Source of the DNA: Phascolomyces articulosus
Taxonomy: Eukaryota; Mucoromycota; Mucoromycetes; Mucorales; Lichtheimiaceae
DNA length: 64,000 nt
NCBI GenBank assembly: GCA_025677815.1
Contig: JAIXMP010000002.1
Coordinates: 682,001-746,000 of the forward strand
Reading direction: 5' to 3'
Part shown: positions 12,503-23,283 of the stretch, in pieces
Numbering within the stretch: position 1 is the stretch's first letter
How the letters are laid out: every line of letters begins with the position of its first letter
Translations under genes and position numbers: made by a program
Notes under the pieces: model-generated
What the model was told of the DNA's origin: nothing
Database searches by the model: none
The model's input: only the letters and a program-made list of their open reading frames with translations

Positions 12503-13920
12503 ATGGATCAAGATTTTGCAAGACGATATTATTGGTCTCGATTATTAACACCACCCAAATGCTGTGGATGTTTTAACAATCGATTTGGTAGTGGTATGGC
12601 ATGTTTTATATGGGCGGTAAGCGTCTTTTTCATTATTGTTGTTCATTGTTGGATAGTGGATAAGGTAGCGACGACTCAACAATCATCATGGTTCAATTTG
12701 GTTAGGGATTCAGTTTTTATTTTGCTGTCCTTGCATTTATGCAAAAAAGTCGTAAGTGTAGTACTTCTTTATACACTATTGCTTTTCATTGTTTTATTTG
12801 TATATTAATATCCAGATAATACGATCCATCCTAGCATTTTATTCCTATTTGAACGAAGTACCATTAATTATATTTGGCGTTGTGAATCTTATATTTGGAT
12901 GTATTTCTATTGGTGGTTTTGTTGTCGTTTTCTTTTTGGTATGTGATCCTATTTCAAGTGATGTAAATTGATGATACTTTTACATGCGTGTATTAATTGA
13001 CTAAAAAACCAATATGTTTTATATAGCCTTACTTTACTCGCGTTCGAACGATGACTTATGTTATTGCAATATGCGCCATTTTGGTACTTATATCTACATT
13101 GGTCAACTTTATCTTATTTACGGTAAATCAAGGTAGTTTCCAGCAATCATGTGTCAGCGATGCTCGAAACGCTGCCTTGCAAAGTTTTCACGATCAAACA
13201 GGCAATACAACGATTTCTATTGGGACCGATACAGATTATTATAATTGTGATCGACTATTTGCTAATCAAGTCAAATGGTCATTACTTTGTGTGATTGCCA
13301 TGTATATTGTTTATGTAAGTAATCTATGTTTTAATATATTTTTACGTGTATGTATGAATATACTTATAATATGAACTTTATCTCCATATCCCATGGATAC
13401 GATAATATACTAGATTCATTGGATGTTGGTCTTTGCAGGATTTGCAGGAACTTCTTTCTTTCTTATTCCTCCACGTCCAACACCTTTCCCGCCCATGGGA
13501 GGACCTCCTATTCCTCCATCCATGGCAGGTGAACCTATGCCCCCACCTACATCTGTCATACCACCTACCGAATTATCCAATTTACCACCCTCTTCTTCAA
13601 TGGAAAAAGATCAACAGCACCTTAATACGTTCTATAATTTAAAACCCAAAAGAAAAACAACAACAAAAAAGAAACAAATCGATCCCAATTTATTATCGGT
13701 TCTTGGTTTAAAAGTAAATGAAACAGGTCGTGTTATTCATATTGCAGATAATGATTGTTTACCACGTTATACTTCGGATTTACAATACTACAACGGTAAC
13801 AACGACTATTATTACTATAATAACAACAGCAAGAACAAGAAAAAGCAGCAACATAGTCGTCAACCTTCTTCCTCAAGCAAGACATATGCACCTTCATCGG
13901 ATGAAGATGACCTTCGATAA
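12503..13920 (+). CDS. Four-pass (tetraspan-like) membrane protein, unrecognised family
   Basis: Four exons, 12503-12751, 12816-12938, 13027-13314 and 13414-13920, give 388 aa with all junctions in frame. The first hydrophobic segment, MACFIWAVSVFFIIVVHCWI, follows a Cys-rich N-terminal stretch (PPKCCGCF). Others are IIFGVVNLIFGCISIGGFVV, YVIAICAILVLISTLVNFIL, and one across the last junction near WMLVFAGFAGTSFFLI. A loop with Cys residues (SCVSDARN and YNCDRLF) lies between the last two, resembling an extracellular disulfide loop. The C-terminal third (from about residue 230) is a Pro/Met/Ser-rich, then Asn/Tyr/Lys-rich, low-complexity cytosolic-type tail. The topology recalls tetraspanin or MARVEL proteins, but no diagnostic CCG signature is in the loop, so I do not assign a family. 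Confidence 0.75.
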
Positions 13921-14728
13921 ATTATTATTATTATTAACATTTGCTTGTTTTTTTAATACTCATTGTTATACCCTTTCCTGTTGCACGTTGTTGTTTTTTA
14001 TATCTCTTTTAGAATAAGCCATTCATTGTTATTATATTTTATTACCCTTATTTTGATTTTGATTTTGATTATTTTTTGGAACGTGTGATTGACTGGTTTA
14101 TTTTTTATATCTGATGATTTTTGTTCACGGAACGTACATACTAGATGAAGACAAAACTATGTTAAAGTATCATTAGGGGATGGGTGATGATCATGAATAT
14201 AAATCGCTCTGATGCTGCAGCATATGCCTTAAATCAAGGTAAAACTGGGTCATGTAGCATTACACACATGACATCACCCTATGTCACTTTGACTCACGTG
14301 AAGAGTACCTATCCATACAAGGGCTACTTTACACAACGTTTATGGACGGAATTCCTAACCGATCTTCGTACTAAACAATCGCAATCGTTTTTCTGTCAAA
14401 ATTTCATATGAAAAGGTAGCCGTATTTTATGGCACAAAAAAAATCCGTACCTTAATCCTTAGTTTTGAGCATTATAGGTTAAAATTTATATTTTATTAAT
14501 GTGGAAGACTGGCTTGACCCGCGCCTATAGGCATATGGTCGCTTCCTTGCGGTACTTTGATGTGAAGTTATAAATGAATAAAGATATATAGCATTAGCTG
14601 AAAAAACCCCCCTTTAGGAGGAAAAGCTAAGCTAGTGTGGATGAGATGGTGATAGTACAATTGTAAAATGAAGAAAAAAAAGATAAAGAGAAAATTTTAT
14701 AGGAGGGGAGTATAGAAAGAGAAGCAAA
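13921..14728. other. Intergenic, no intact gene seen
   Basis: A 75-codon open frame at 14184-14411 (+) has no recognisable feature. Since it lies next to the retroelement relic it may be part of decayed element DNA. The stretch 14500-14640 is less AT-rich than its surroundings, but I cannot identify it. Confidence 0.35.
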
Positions 14729-15340
14729 TTAATTGTTTTCTTGAGTTGATTGAGATGTGAGTTGTGATGGTAGCGGTGGTTCTTCAGGTTCTGGTTCATC
14801 TTCTTCGTAGTCGTCTTCGGGGTGACTTAGGCGGTCAATTTCCCGGAGAACACGGATTAGAACGAACCAGCAGTTTATCCATTTTCCACGAGATAGGCCA
14901 ATTTCTGAACGTGGAAGGTGGTTTAAAATATAGTCGAGTGGTTGCATGCCTTGTTTAAGTTCAGGTATTGTTCCAAATGTAAATGATAATTCCTCAAGAA
15001 TTTCTTCCATTAGTGGACAATTTGCGAAGTGTTCCCTATTTGCCGCAGGATGGCCACATCGACAATCTTTTAGAGGATAGGAGGGAAGCCAATGCATTCT
15101 CCATTTTATTAGCCTGTGTCGGTCTCGTGAAGTAGCAGGAAGATATAATACTGGGTCGATCATTCTTTTATCCCGAAGACAGCGAATTTTTGAGCATTAT
15201 ACAGGTCCATAGTTTTGGTATAAACCTTCTGAGAAATCCTCCATAGTGATGGGTTATACATGTGGTCTGGTTCATGAATTTTGTTTGGCCCGGAGTTTTT
15301 GGGTTGATAAAATCTGAAGAAATGATAAAACAAGCATACC
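14729..15340 (-). pseudogene. Frameshifted C-terminal fragment of a non-LTR retrotransposon ORF
   Basis: The 3' part (14729-15163, minus) encodes LPATSRDRHRLIKWRMHWLP and DCRCGHPAANREHFANCPL, a Cys/His zinc-knuckle arrangement (Cx1C...Hx4C) found after the reverse transcriptase in fungal LINE-type elements. Upstream, another frame reads HEPDHMYNPSLWRI and MDLYNAQK. It joins the downstream KIRCLRDKRMIDP only if one base is shifted at an A-run near 15190, so the reading frame is broken. No reverse transcriptase or endonuclease core is present. The last 35 residues are acidic and Pro-rich. This is a short dead relic sitting between the two alkaline phosphatase genes. Confidence 0.7.
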
Positions 15341-16479
15341 TGACATCATATTCAATCAATAATCAAGAAATAACGGTATGAGGTATGAAAAAGAGTTTAA
15401 TGGGAGATATTTTACTGTGTTTCTAACAATTTTGTGACTCAGTTTATTATACAGGCTGGCTCCTAATAATTATCATAATGAATATACAAGTTATCATACT
15501 CATAATAACAATATCTATATACCTCTATAATCAATAAAAATGTAACAGTATTTAAGCAAAATCATTCATTTTTATGTAGAAAGTAGACATTTAATAGTTA
15601 AAATGCTGTGGCTATGTACAATGCAGAAAAAAAAAAGGAGCAACAAGTAGTATATGGCACAACGTTAGAGAATTCTTCCTTCATCAATCCACTTTCTGAA
15701 ATGGGAAATTAGAAAAAAAAAGCTGGATGGTATAGAACCAAATTATATTGAATATCTTTTATTATACAATGACTCAGTGTCGAGAACTCCTTGATCCCAA
15801 ATAAAATTAACAAAAAGAGACTTCGTAGTATAATAACTATCACTTGGTATCATCAGACCCATCATAATGAAGCTACCCCTGGTGGTGGTACCACGCTTGA
15901 CAGTTTAAATGGTCTATTTATTTTTGACATGTCAATAAATCCACATACTTTATGGCCATGTGATGGCAAGTATATATGGAATGGATAATATTTTTTTTCC
16001 ACCATGATCAAAACTATACCACCTAATATTATAGATTATTGTTGAAAAAGTAAGGATATGAGAAATCAAAAGATCTATTATTTTTATACGTTAAAGTTCT
16101 GATAAAGCAAATAAAAGGAGGTTTTGGATATTAGAAAACGATTCAAACCAAGTGTCAAATTGCTTCTTGTAGGATTTTTTAATTTATTTTAGCACACACA
16201 AGCTCGTTTTTTAACTTTTGCAGATCAATTTGCCACCACTAAGTTCGTAGGTGGTAATAAATGACTGTATTCCTTCCCCTTTTACAATTCTCCTATTTTA
16301 AGAAAAAATACTAGGGGAAATAAAGAATTTTCTTTTGCTTCATATAAATAGGCAAATATAGGTTCTAATTATTATCTATATTTCAATCCTTTTTTCTTAT
16401 TTCTTTTTATTATTTTTTGTCTTTATATTAATAACTTATTGCATCAACAGCTAATTAAATCAACAATAATAATATAGAA
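15341..16479. other. Intergenic upstream of alkaline phosphatase 2
   Basis: No coding region is supported. The stretch is AT-rich, with a TATA-like element near the right end annotated separately. Confidence 0.4.
16343..16350 (+). promoter_or_regulatory. TATA-like element upstream of alkaline phosphatase 2
   Basis: TATAAATA lies 130 nt before the ATG at 16480 and is followed by a pyrimidine-rich stretch at about 16385-16425. Support is pattern and spacing only. Confidence 0.4.
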
Positions 16480-19174
16480 ATGGTGAAGTCGATCATCATT
16501 GTATTCTGTTTCCTAACAACTCTATATTCAACTGTAATAGCTGGGCGACCTGGTATTTATGAGCGTATTCCAGATCCAGAAGGCCAATATCCTAGACTTG
16601 GTGCTTGTCCTGATGACCATGCCTGTATTTTTCCTGCTGATGTGTAAGTATAGTTTATTATCATAGTATACAAACGAAAATTGCCTTTGTTACAAACATT
16701 TCAAGCTTATTTTTTATACTAAATATACTAACGAATTTAACTTAGTGCACAATTTCTTCCTGGAGCCTACTTTGATTTACGTGTTGAATTACATTCATAT
16801 GATAAAAAAGCACGAACACCAGCACCCGAACCTTATACACAATTCAAAACAACAATTCGTAAAAATAATGGATCTTGGATGGACGTCAACGAATTTTTTG
16901 GTTTTCAACATCCACCTGAACTTCAACATTGGCATTTTTCATGGATTGACTCGATCGAAACTCGTTACGCGAAACAATTGGGACTTGATAAAGTACCTGT
17001 TGATGTCAATGTATCATCAAGAGTATGGCGCAAAATTAAATTTGATGAACCTGGAACATATGATATTTCGGTGCAATATGGTCCCAAAGATGCTTATACA
17101 GTTCGTTATACCGTTATTCAGGTATGTTTATGAGAGAATCCTAAACCCTGGGTATTTGTCCCATATTATTCAGTGGTCCATTTTCCCCTCTTTTTTTATG
17201 GAACGCTATCGAGATTGCTTTCTTCCCCTTATTTTTTAGAGTATGTACTAAAATAAATTGACATAAATATATTATAGCCGAAAACACCTTCAAAAAAAGC
17301 CAAGAATGCAATTCTCTTCATTGCTGATGGGTGCAACACTGCTGTAAGTTGTTATAATATATACTTTTATAGAAAACAAAATATGGAAGTGTACAGTGTA
17401 TATATTTAACCATTGAAAGCATATACATCATGTGAATAACTTTTATATCCTTATACAATTACTGCTTATTATAGATGATTACAGCTGCTCGTGCTGTCTC
17501 TCGTAAACACACGTCTGGAAAATACGAAAGTTTTTTATCATTTGAAGATTTTGATAACTTGGGTCATATTATTACTCATTCCATTGACGGTCTTGTTACT
17601 GATTCGGCCAATTCTGCATCGGCCTATTCTACAGGTCATAAAGCCCGACCCAATGCATTAGGAGTTTATACTGATTCATCTGATGATCCCTTTGATGATC
17701 CAAAGGTAGAATTGATTACTGAATTAATTCGTCGTCGACAACCTGGTAAAGGAATTGGTATTGTGACCACAGCTTATGGTCAAGACGCCACACCGAGTTC
17801 GTTGTATGCTCATACAAGTTCACGGTTTGCTGGGGACCATATCGCAGATCAATTTGTTCATGGTGTATCGACGAATTGGGTTAATGTCACTGCTCCTGAT
17901 GTTTTTCTCGCTGGTGGTGCCGAATATTTGAGAGGCCCAGATGCACTGAATCAAACAGATTATCATCCCTTGTTAAAGCAAATGAACTATCAAATTGTCT
18001 TGGATAAGCATGAATTGAATCAGTACCATTCGGATGATAAATTGTATGGCGTTTTCCGAAAGAGTAACTTGGATGTGTAAGTTGTTTTCATCTTAACATT
18101 TTTGTGCTTGAATTCTGTATACATGAAAAAACTGAACAGGAGATAGAACATGATAAAAACCTGTTTAAATCTTAATTATAATTTGTTTCTGCGATATTTG
18201 TACTATTATTATGTAGATGGATGGAACGTAATGTTTTTATCAATAATACCGTTGGTAACAAAGCTGCCCCTGATATGAGTGGTAAAGACGCTTTGGGAAC
18301 TGATCAACCTGGTTTGGAAGATATGACTATCAAGGCACTTGAAGTGTTGAAGAAACGTGGTGGTAAAGACGGTTTCTTCTTGATGTCCGAAGCAGCTTCA
18401 GTTGACAAACAATTGCACACACTTGACTTTCCACGCTCATGGGCCGATTTGCTTGAATTAGATGCTACCATCAAAAAGACCGTTGAGTGGCTAAAGGTAA
18501 TTATAATGGATTACTGATGTAAATATATATGTATGTATATAATACGGAATTCAGGAGCTGAATAATTTATATACCCCCTTCTATCCATATATTATTTAAA
18601 GAAAAATGGCGAATATGAAGACACTTTAATTTTATTCACTGCAGACCATGGTCATTCATTTGATGTTTATGGTTCAGTGGACGTGGAATTTATTCAAAAA
18701 CATGCAAATCAGAAGAAAGAAATGCTTAATTCCATAGGTGTATACGAACGATCTGGGTGGCCTGGTTATTTCGATAACGATGGCGATGGGTTCCCTGATA
18801 ACTGGGCACCTCAGATCACTTTGGCTGGTGGTAGTAATAATGGTCCAGATCATTATGAATCATGGATACTTTCTACTGATGGACCCAAATTACCCGCTGT
18901 TAAATCTCAAGACAAAACTCACTTTGTTGCTAATAAACAAGAAATGGCTGGTAACTACGGTGATGGATTACATTGGAATGGTAATATTCCATTAGATCAA
19001 GGCCTTGATGTTCATTCCATGACCGATGTTGCAATTTATTCAAATGGACCTGGATCGGATTTATTTAAAAAGACCATGGAAAACTGGGAATTGTTTTTTA
19101 AATTGACAGAGGCATTAGATTTGCAACACCCAACAACAACAGCACCCAAAAAAGATGAAAAACAACAACATTAA
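16480..19174 (+). CDS. Secreted alkaline phosphatase, PhoA family (paralog 2)
   Basis: Six exons, 16480-16643, 16746-17121, 17278-17343, 17475-18076, 18217-18496 and 18602-19174, giving 686 aa. A signal peptide (MVKSIIIVFCFLTTLYST) is followed by a region of about 160 aa shared with paralog 1. The catalytic residues by PhoA family pattern are Asp197 (FIADG), Ser246 (TDSANS), Asp306 and Thr308 (QDATPS), Glu461, Asp466, Lys467 and His470 (SEAASVDKQLH), Asp511 and His512 (TADHGH), and His634 (DVHSM). An acidic DNDGDGFPDN loop starts at residue 554. Over the fifth exon I count 11 differences in about 92 residues against paralog 1. The last intron of paralog 1 is absent here. The product should release phosphate from external phosphomonoesters. 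Confidence 0.93.
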
Positions 19175-19359
19175 TCCTACTTTACCCTTTTTAACTCATT
19201 CTCAATATCTCTCATACTACTTTTGCATATTTTCACTCATCTATACTATATACTTTATTTTCATTATTGTTTCACACCCATTATTTTTTGCATTGATAAT
19301 AAAAATGTTTCTTTATTGCTCATTATAACATTAAAAAATAGTCATGTCATTTAGGATAA

Positions 19360-20238
19360 TTAAAGCAAAAGGTCCTTGTTTCTAGCTGCCCAAGTGTCAA
19401 ATGTTTCAGGTGCACGACCTCCTAATAATATGGGTAAACCTCGAGAAACTGGTTCAGCCCCTTGGAAAGAAGATAAAAAGTAAGCGGTTGCATGATCAAG
19501 TCCAGCACCAATCAAGGTATCATAAAAATCTTTGACTGGAACCTGATTATAGGTAATCGTACGACCCAATGTTTTGGACAACGAGGCGGCACGTTTGGAT
19601 GGTGTGGTGACATCGCCAACAAGATCATAACCTGCATCTCCATGCTTTTCGATAGGTTCGCCCAAGATTCTGACAGCTACGTGTGCAATATCATAGGTTG
19701 AAATAAGTTCCTGTGGTTCATCTGGATCAGCAGTATCAATAAGCGTGTTGTTGTTCTTGAGCGGGTCGAGATAAAACAAAAGATTAGATGTAAAGTTTGT
19801 TGGGCGCAAAGCGACATAAGCAGTGCCTTTTCTCTCGGGTAATGAGTACACGGCTTGTTCAGCTTCGATATGGTAATCCGCGATGCGGAATTTGCGCCAC
19901 GCAGTAAGTCGAGCAGAAATTTCTACAATTTGTTTGATCCCAGCAGCGTATGCTTTTTTATGAATAGCAATCTTGGTCTGTGTAATATCAGCAGAATCAC
20001 CCACAAGAAGGAAAAGGCGTGTATGGCCTGGAAGCGCTTTCTCCAAGGGGGTCCAATCATTAAAATCACCTTGCACGATCGTAAGACCAGCATGGTTCTT
20101 GGGTTCTACTTTGGCAGGTGTTCTGGCATAAACCGTCACTTGAGCTCCGTTCTTGACAAGTTCTTGTACTACAATCGAACCAATGTTACCCGTGCCACCA
20201 ACAACAAAAATACGTTCATTTGAATAATCAAGAGTCAT
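19360..20238 (-). CDS. NmrA-like NAD(P)-binding protein (atypical short-chain dehydrogenase)
   Basis: This is a single-exon gene of 292 aa. The N-terminus (RIFVVGGTGNIGSIVVQELV) carries the GxxGxxG dinucleotide-binding loop of an atypical SDR, followed by VTVYARTPAKV, where the basic residues suggest NADP(H). Later motifs such as VEISARLTA, YHIEAEQAV and ALRPTNFTSNLL fit the NmrA/quinone oxidoreductase-like subfamily. Relatives either act as redox-sensing regulators (NmrA) or reduce small substrates, and sequence alone does not decide. The catalytic YxxxK of classical SDRs is not clearly present. It ends convergently with alkaline phosphatase 2, only 185 bp away. No intron is seen. Confidence 0.87.
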   Translation of the reverse strand: MTLDYSNERIFVVGGTGNIGSIVVQELVKNGAQVTVYARTPAKVEPKNHAGLTIVQGDFNDWTPLEKALPGHTRLFLLVGDSADITQTKIAIHKKAYAAGIKQIVEISARLTAWRKFRIADYHIEAEQAVYSLPERKGTAYVALRPTNFTSNLLFYLDPLKNNNTLIDTADPDEPQELISTYDIAHVAVRILGEPIEKHGDAGYDLVGDVTTPSKRAASLSKTLGRTITYNQVPVKDFYDTLIGAGLDHATAYFLSSFQGAEPVSRGLPILLGGRAPETFDTWAARNKDLLL

Positions 20239-21240
20239 GATAATGATAAGATTTGAATGAAATAAATGTGTTGGATAAGAAGATGAAATGAGATAAAAGG
20301 TTATTGTTTATATATTTCAAAAAAAAAGATATTGGATGCTTTGGCGATCCAGATAGCACGTTTATATACTTTGTGATGATGCGATGGATTATTAAGCAAG
20401 AGGTTGCATGAATTTTCTGTTTCGCTTCGCTTCAATTAATCAGCCGGCGCCTCACTCCGTAATTCTCATATTTGGATAAAGGAAACAAAAAAGTGTGGCT
20501 TAATCATTTTCATAACTGAAGCAGATGTATACGCCTCAAATTATTTTACAGTGGTTGTTACTATATTAAGAAAGAATTCGTGGGATATGTACTAAAGAAT
20601 TCTTGAATTTCTTTTTAAGTTAGTGTGCTTATTACACTGCATGTATAATACCGCATTTTTGGATAACTGTTGATGTAATAGAAACAATGCAAAGAAAATA
20701 ATAGCATCACTCACTCTCAGAAATTTTATTAGAAGCTACAGGAACATAATAGGTACACTCACTGATTAACATAATATTAAATGGAAACCCATTTTATTTG
20801 TATGATACGTAACAGTCAGGATTTATATTATTGTCTAAGCTAAGCACATTTTTATATAAAGGGTTTCAAGGATCCATTACTTTTCATTGCATATTTGTTG
20901 GGTGCTCTTACATTTGTTGCTGTTATCTCCTGAATATTAAGTAACTTTAAACACGGGATCGCCCTCAAAACAAAACAAAAAAGAACTTATAGTTATAAAA
21001 TGACCCATATTTATGTCCCTAAAATGAAAGACAATATTGCCTGTTTATATACAATAGTAGCGAATGGACACATTTATGCTTTTCTTAAAAATGCTGTAAA
21101 ACAACCTCCTCCTCATAATAATGATATTTATATTGAGTATCTATATATTTTTTTTAAACCAATCACGCAATATTAATTGAAAGTTATCTACCATTGTACA
21201 TAAGGTTTCTACCGAGAATCGAGTGCATTAAAATTCAGTA
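20239..21240. other. Intergenic, no gene seen
   Basis: About 1 kb lies between the divergently transcribed NmrA-like and F-box genes and so includes both upstream regions. It is AT-rich, and no open frame or structured element is convincing. Confidence 0.4.
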
Positions 21241-21249
21241 GTGTGGATT

Positions 21250-23283
21250 ATGCAACAAGCCAAAAAAAAAAAAGACGCGAAACAATGTATCTTCCGCACG
21301 AAAAAAAAAAAAAAGGATTTCACAAGGATATTACCATTCGATATACTTTGCTCAATCTTTTCTCATCCTTCTTTCGACGATGAAGATTGTTATAGATTTC
21401 GCACTGTCAATCGAGAATGGCGTAAACGCGTTCCAGAATGGGCTCAACAATTATGGAAAGAAGTCTATTTTGATGGCGAATCCAACTTCCTTACAGTCAG
21501 AATGATTCCATTTCTAGGATCTCATGTTGATAGTATTTGTTTCAATATAGTGCCCTATGATCCCTCCGATCACGACAAAAATTTTGTTCTTGATCTATTA
21601 CAGTTACTATTAGATCATGATTGCAATCGAATTATATCCATGGGTAAGAAAAAAAACTGGATCTTTTTTTTTTCCAAAAAAAGGTTGTTAGCGACGTATA
21701 TAAATATGTCTTATTCACATGAATATATAGCATTTACGGCTTGTGGATTTGTGGATCATGATCGTTTTATTTCAATTTTGAAACGTTTGGGAAGGTATAC
21801 CGAAACGATTGCATTTGAGGATTATCGTACAAATTTACCATTTTTATCCATCATCGAAGCATGCCCAAATCTTGAACAACTCGCGTATACACCAACTCAA
21901 GTCTATCATATTGATGTGGATGAGATATGGCATGGTGATCCTGGAGCCATCACTGATCTTGATGATGACTTTGATGATGAGACGTTTGATCAGCAGGTGG
22001 CAACATCAACAGAATCCTTATTTCCAAAAATGACCGTCCTGAGTATTGATCTTGCCATGTCATTCCATAAACGTTTAGCGCCTATTATTCGACGATGTCC
22101 GAACCTGCGTGTTTTACGAACCGGAAATGTAAGAGAAGAGCAACGCTTTACCATGTACTTGACACCCATCAGTGAGACAGCCAACATGATGCGAACTTTT
22201 CAATGGTGTCCTATATTGCAATATATTGAACTTAATAATCCACATCAAGATGAGGATATGATACTATACAAGTGTTTTTGGTGGAGAATTCAATGGGATA
22301 AACTTAATGCGAATCCAAAAGAAGGCAACTTGTTTACTTTGATATTTTATGAGCCTGATGAATTTCAAAGTGCAACATATCTCATTAATGAGATCATCAA
22401 AAGCCAGAAATTATTAAAGGAACTTGCATTGGGTGCTGACCGCTCATCAGATGCGATATGGGATGGAATTTCTGGCATTGAACATGCGCCATCACTGACC
22501 AAGCTTTACTTGGATGGTATTCGTTGTTCTGAAGCATCTGCTGCTGCCGTGATTGAAGCGTGTCCTGCTGTAAAAGACTTGATGATCAACATTGAAACCG
22601 ATGGCCATGGCTATGCACCTGTGCTCCAAGCTATGTGCTCGCTTACAAAATTACGTAATTTAACGGTCAATTACAAATCGAATCGCTTCCAAGATGACGA
22701 AGAGGATGATGAGTATGATGCTGGAAATTGGCGTGAACAACTTGCGAGGCGTCATAATCGACAATTGGCCCCTATCACGAATTATTTAAATGGATTAAAT
22801 CAAAGAACACCTTTGGAAAAACTGGAAATAAGAGGAAGATGGGATTTAGTATTGACAGCACCCTTTCTTTACTCTATTGGATCCATCTCCACTTTACGAC
22901 AATTAGAGTTGCGCCCTGGTGATACAGAACTGACAACAGATGAAGTTGTTCAATTTATTCGAGAGTTGAGAAATACTCAAGTGTACATCATGACGTTATC
23001 CATGTTTGCGAATATGTCTCCAGAAGCATACGTTGCAATGGCAGAACTGGAACATTTGAATAAACTGGAACTTATTGTATGTGAACCTTGTCAAAATAAA
23101 GATTTAATCCATCTTTTCGAAAAATCGAACTCAATTGATTCCTTGCTGCTCGATATGGGAATACTTTCTGAATCTCCGTTTCCACAAGCAGGTGTGGAGT
23201 ACTTGCAAAGAAACAAGATATGTTCCACATTTGGACCCAGCAGAGAACAGCGTGGTATCCAACTCTTTCGTTATCCTGGATGA
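21250..23283 (+). CDS. F-box / leucine-rich-repeat protein
   Basis: An open frame runs through the whole gene. I infer an in-frame intron at 21644-21730 (87 nt, GTAAGA to TATAG) because the read-through encodes a Lys/Phe-rich insert (KKNWIFFFSKKR) out of character with its surroundings; splicing gives IISM joined to AFTACGFVDH, about 648 aa. An F-box-like segment near residues 28-75 (RILPFDILCSIFSHPSF, then CYRFRTVNREWRKRV) is followed by LRR-like units such as CPNLEQLAYTP, CPNLRVLRTGN, HAPSLTKLYLDGIRC and LRQLELRPGDTEL. An acidic stretch DDEEDDEYD lies inside the repeats. The likely role is an SCF substrate receptor. The first ATG at 21250 precedes a Lys-rich leader. Confidence 0.8.
   Translation: MQQAKKKKDAKQCIFRTKKKKKDFTRILPFDILCSIFSHPSFDDEDCYRFRTVNREWRKRVPEWAQQLWKEVYFDGESNFLTVRMIPFLGSHVDSICFNIVPYDPSDHDKNFVLDLLQLLLDHDCNRIISMGKKKNWIFFFSKKRLLATYINMSYSHEYIAFTACGFVDHDRFISILKRLGRYTETIAFEDYRTNLPFLSIIEACPNLEQLAYTPTQVYHIDVDEIWHGDPGAITDLDDDFDDETFDQQVATSTESLFPKMTVLSIDLAMSFHKRLAPIIRRCPNLRVLRTGNVREEQRFTMYLTPISETANMMRTFQWCPILQYIELNNPHQDEDMILYKCFWWRIQWDKLNANPKEGNLFTLIFYEPDEFQSATYLINEIIKSQKLLKELALGADRSSDAIWDGISGIEHAPSLTKLYLDGIRCSEASAAAVIEACPAVKDLMINIETDGHGYAPVLQAMCSLTKLRNLTVNYKSNRFQDDEEDDEYDAGNWREQLARRHNRQLAPITNYLNGLNQRTPLEKLEIRGRWDLVLTAPFLYSIGSISTLRQLELRPGDTELTTDEVVQFIRELRNTQVYIMTLSMFANMSPEAYVAMAELEHLNKLELIVCEPCQNKDLIHLFEKSNSIDSLLLDMGILSESPFPQAGVEYLQRNKICSTFGPSREQRGIQLFRYPG

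Noticed and set aside
14295..14300. CACGTG palindrome as a Pho4-type site for the phosphatase genes
   Set aside because: It lies about 2.2 kb from the nearest phosphatase start and is a single six-base match, which chance explains.
14184..14411. 75-codon open frame as a gene
   Set aside because: No recognisable motif, no clear leader or splice partner, and it sits beside decayed element DNA.
14500..14640. Less AT-rich patch as a tRNA or structured RNA
   Set aside because: I could not form a cloverleaf or find A and B box promoter elements.
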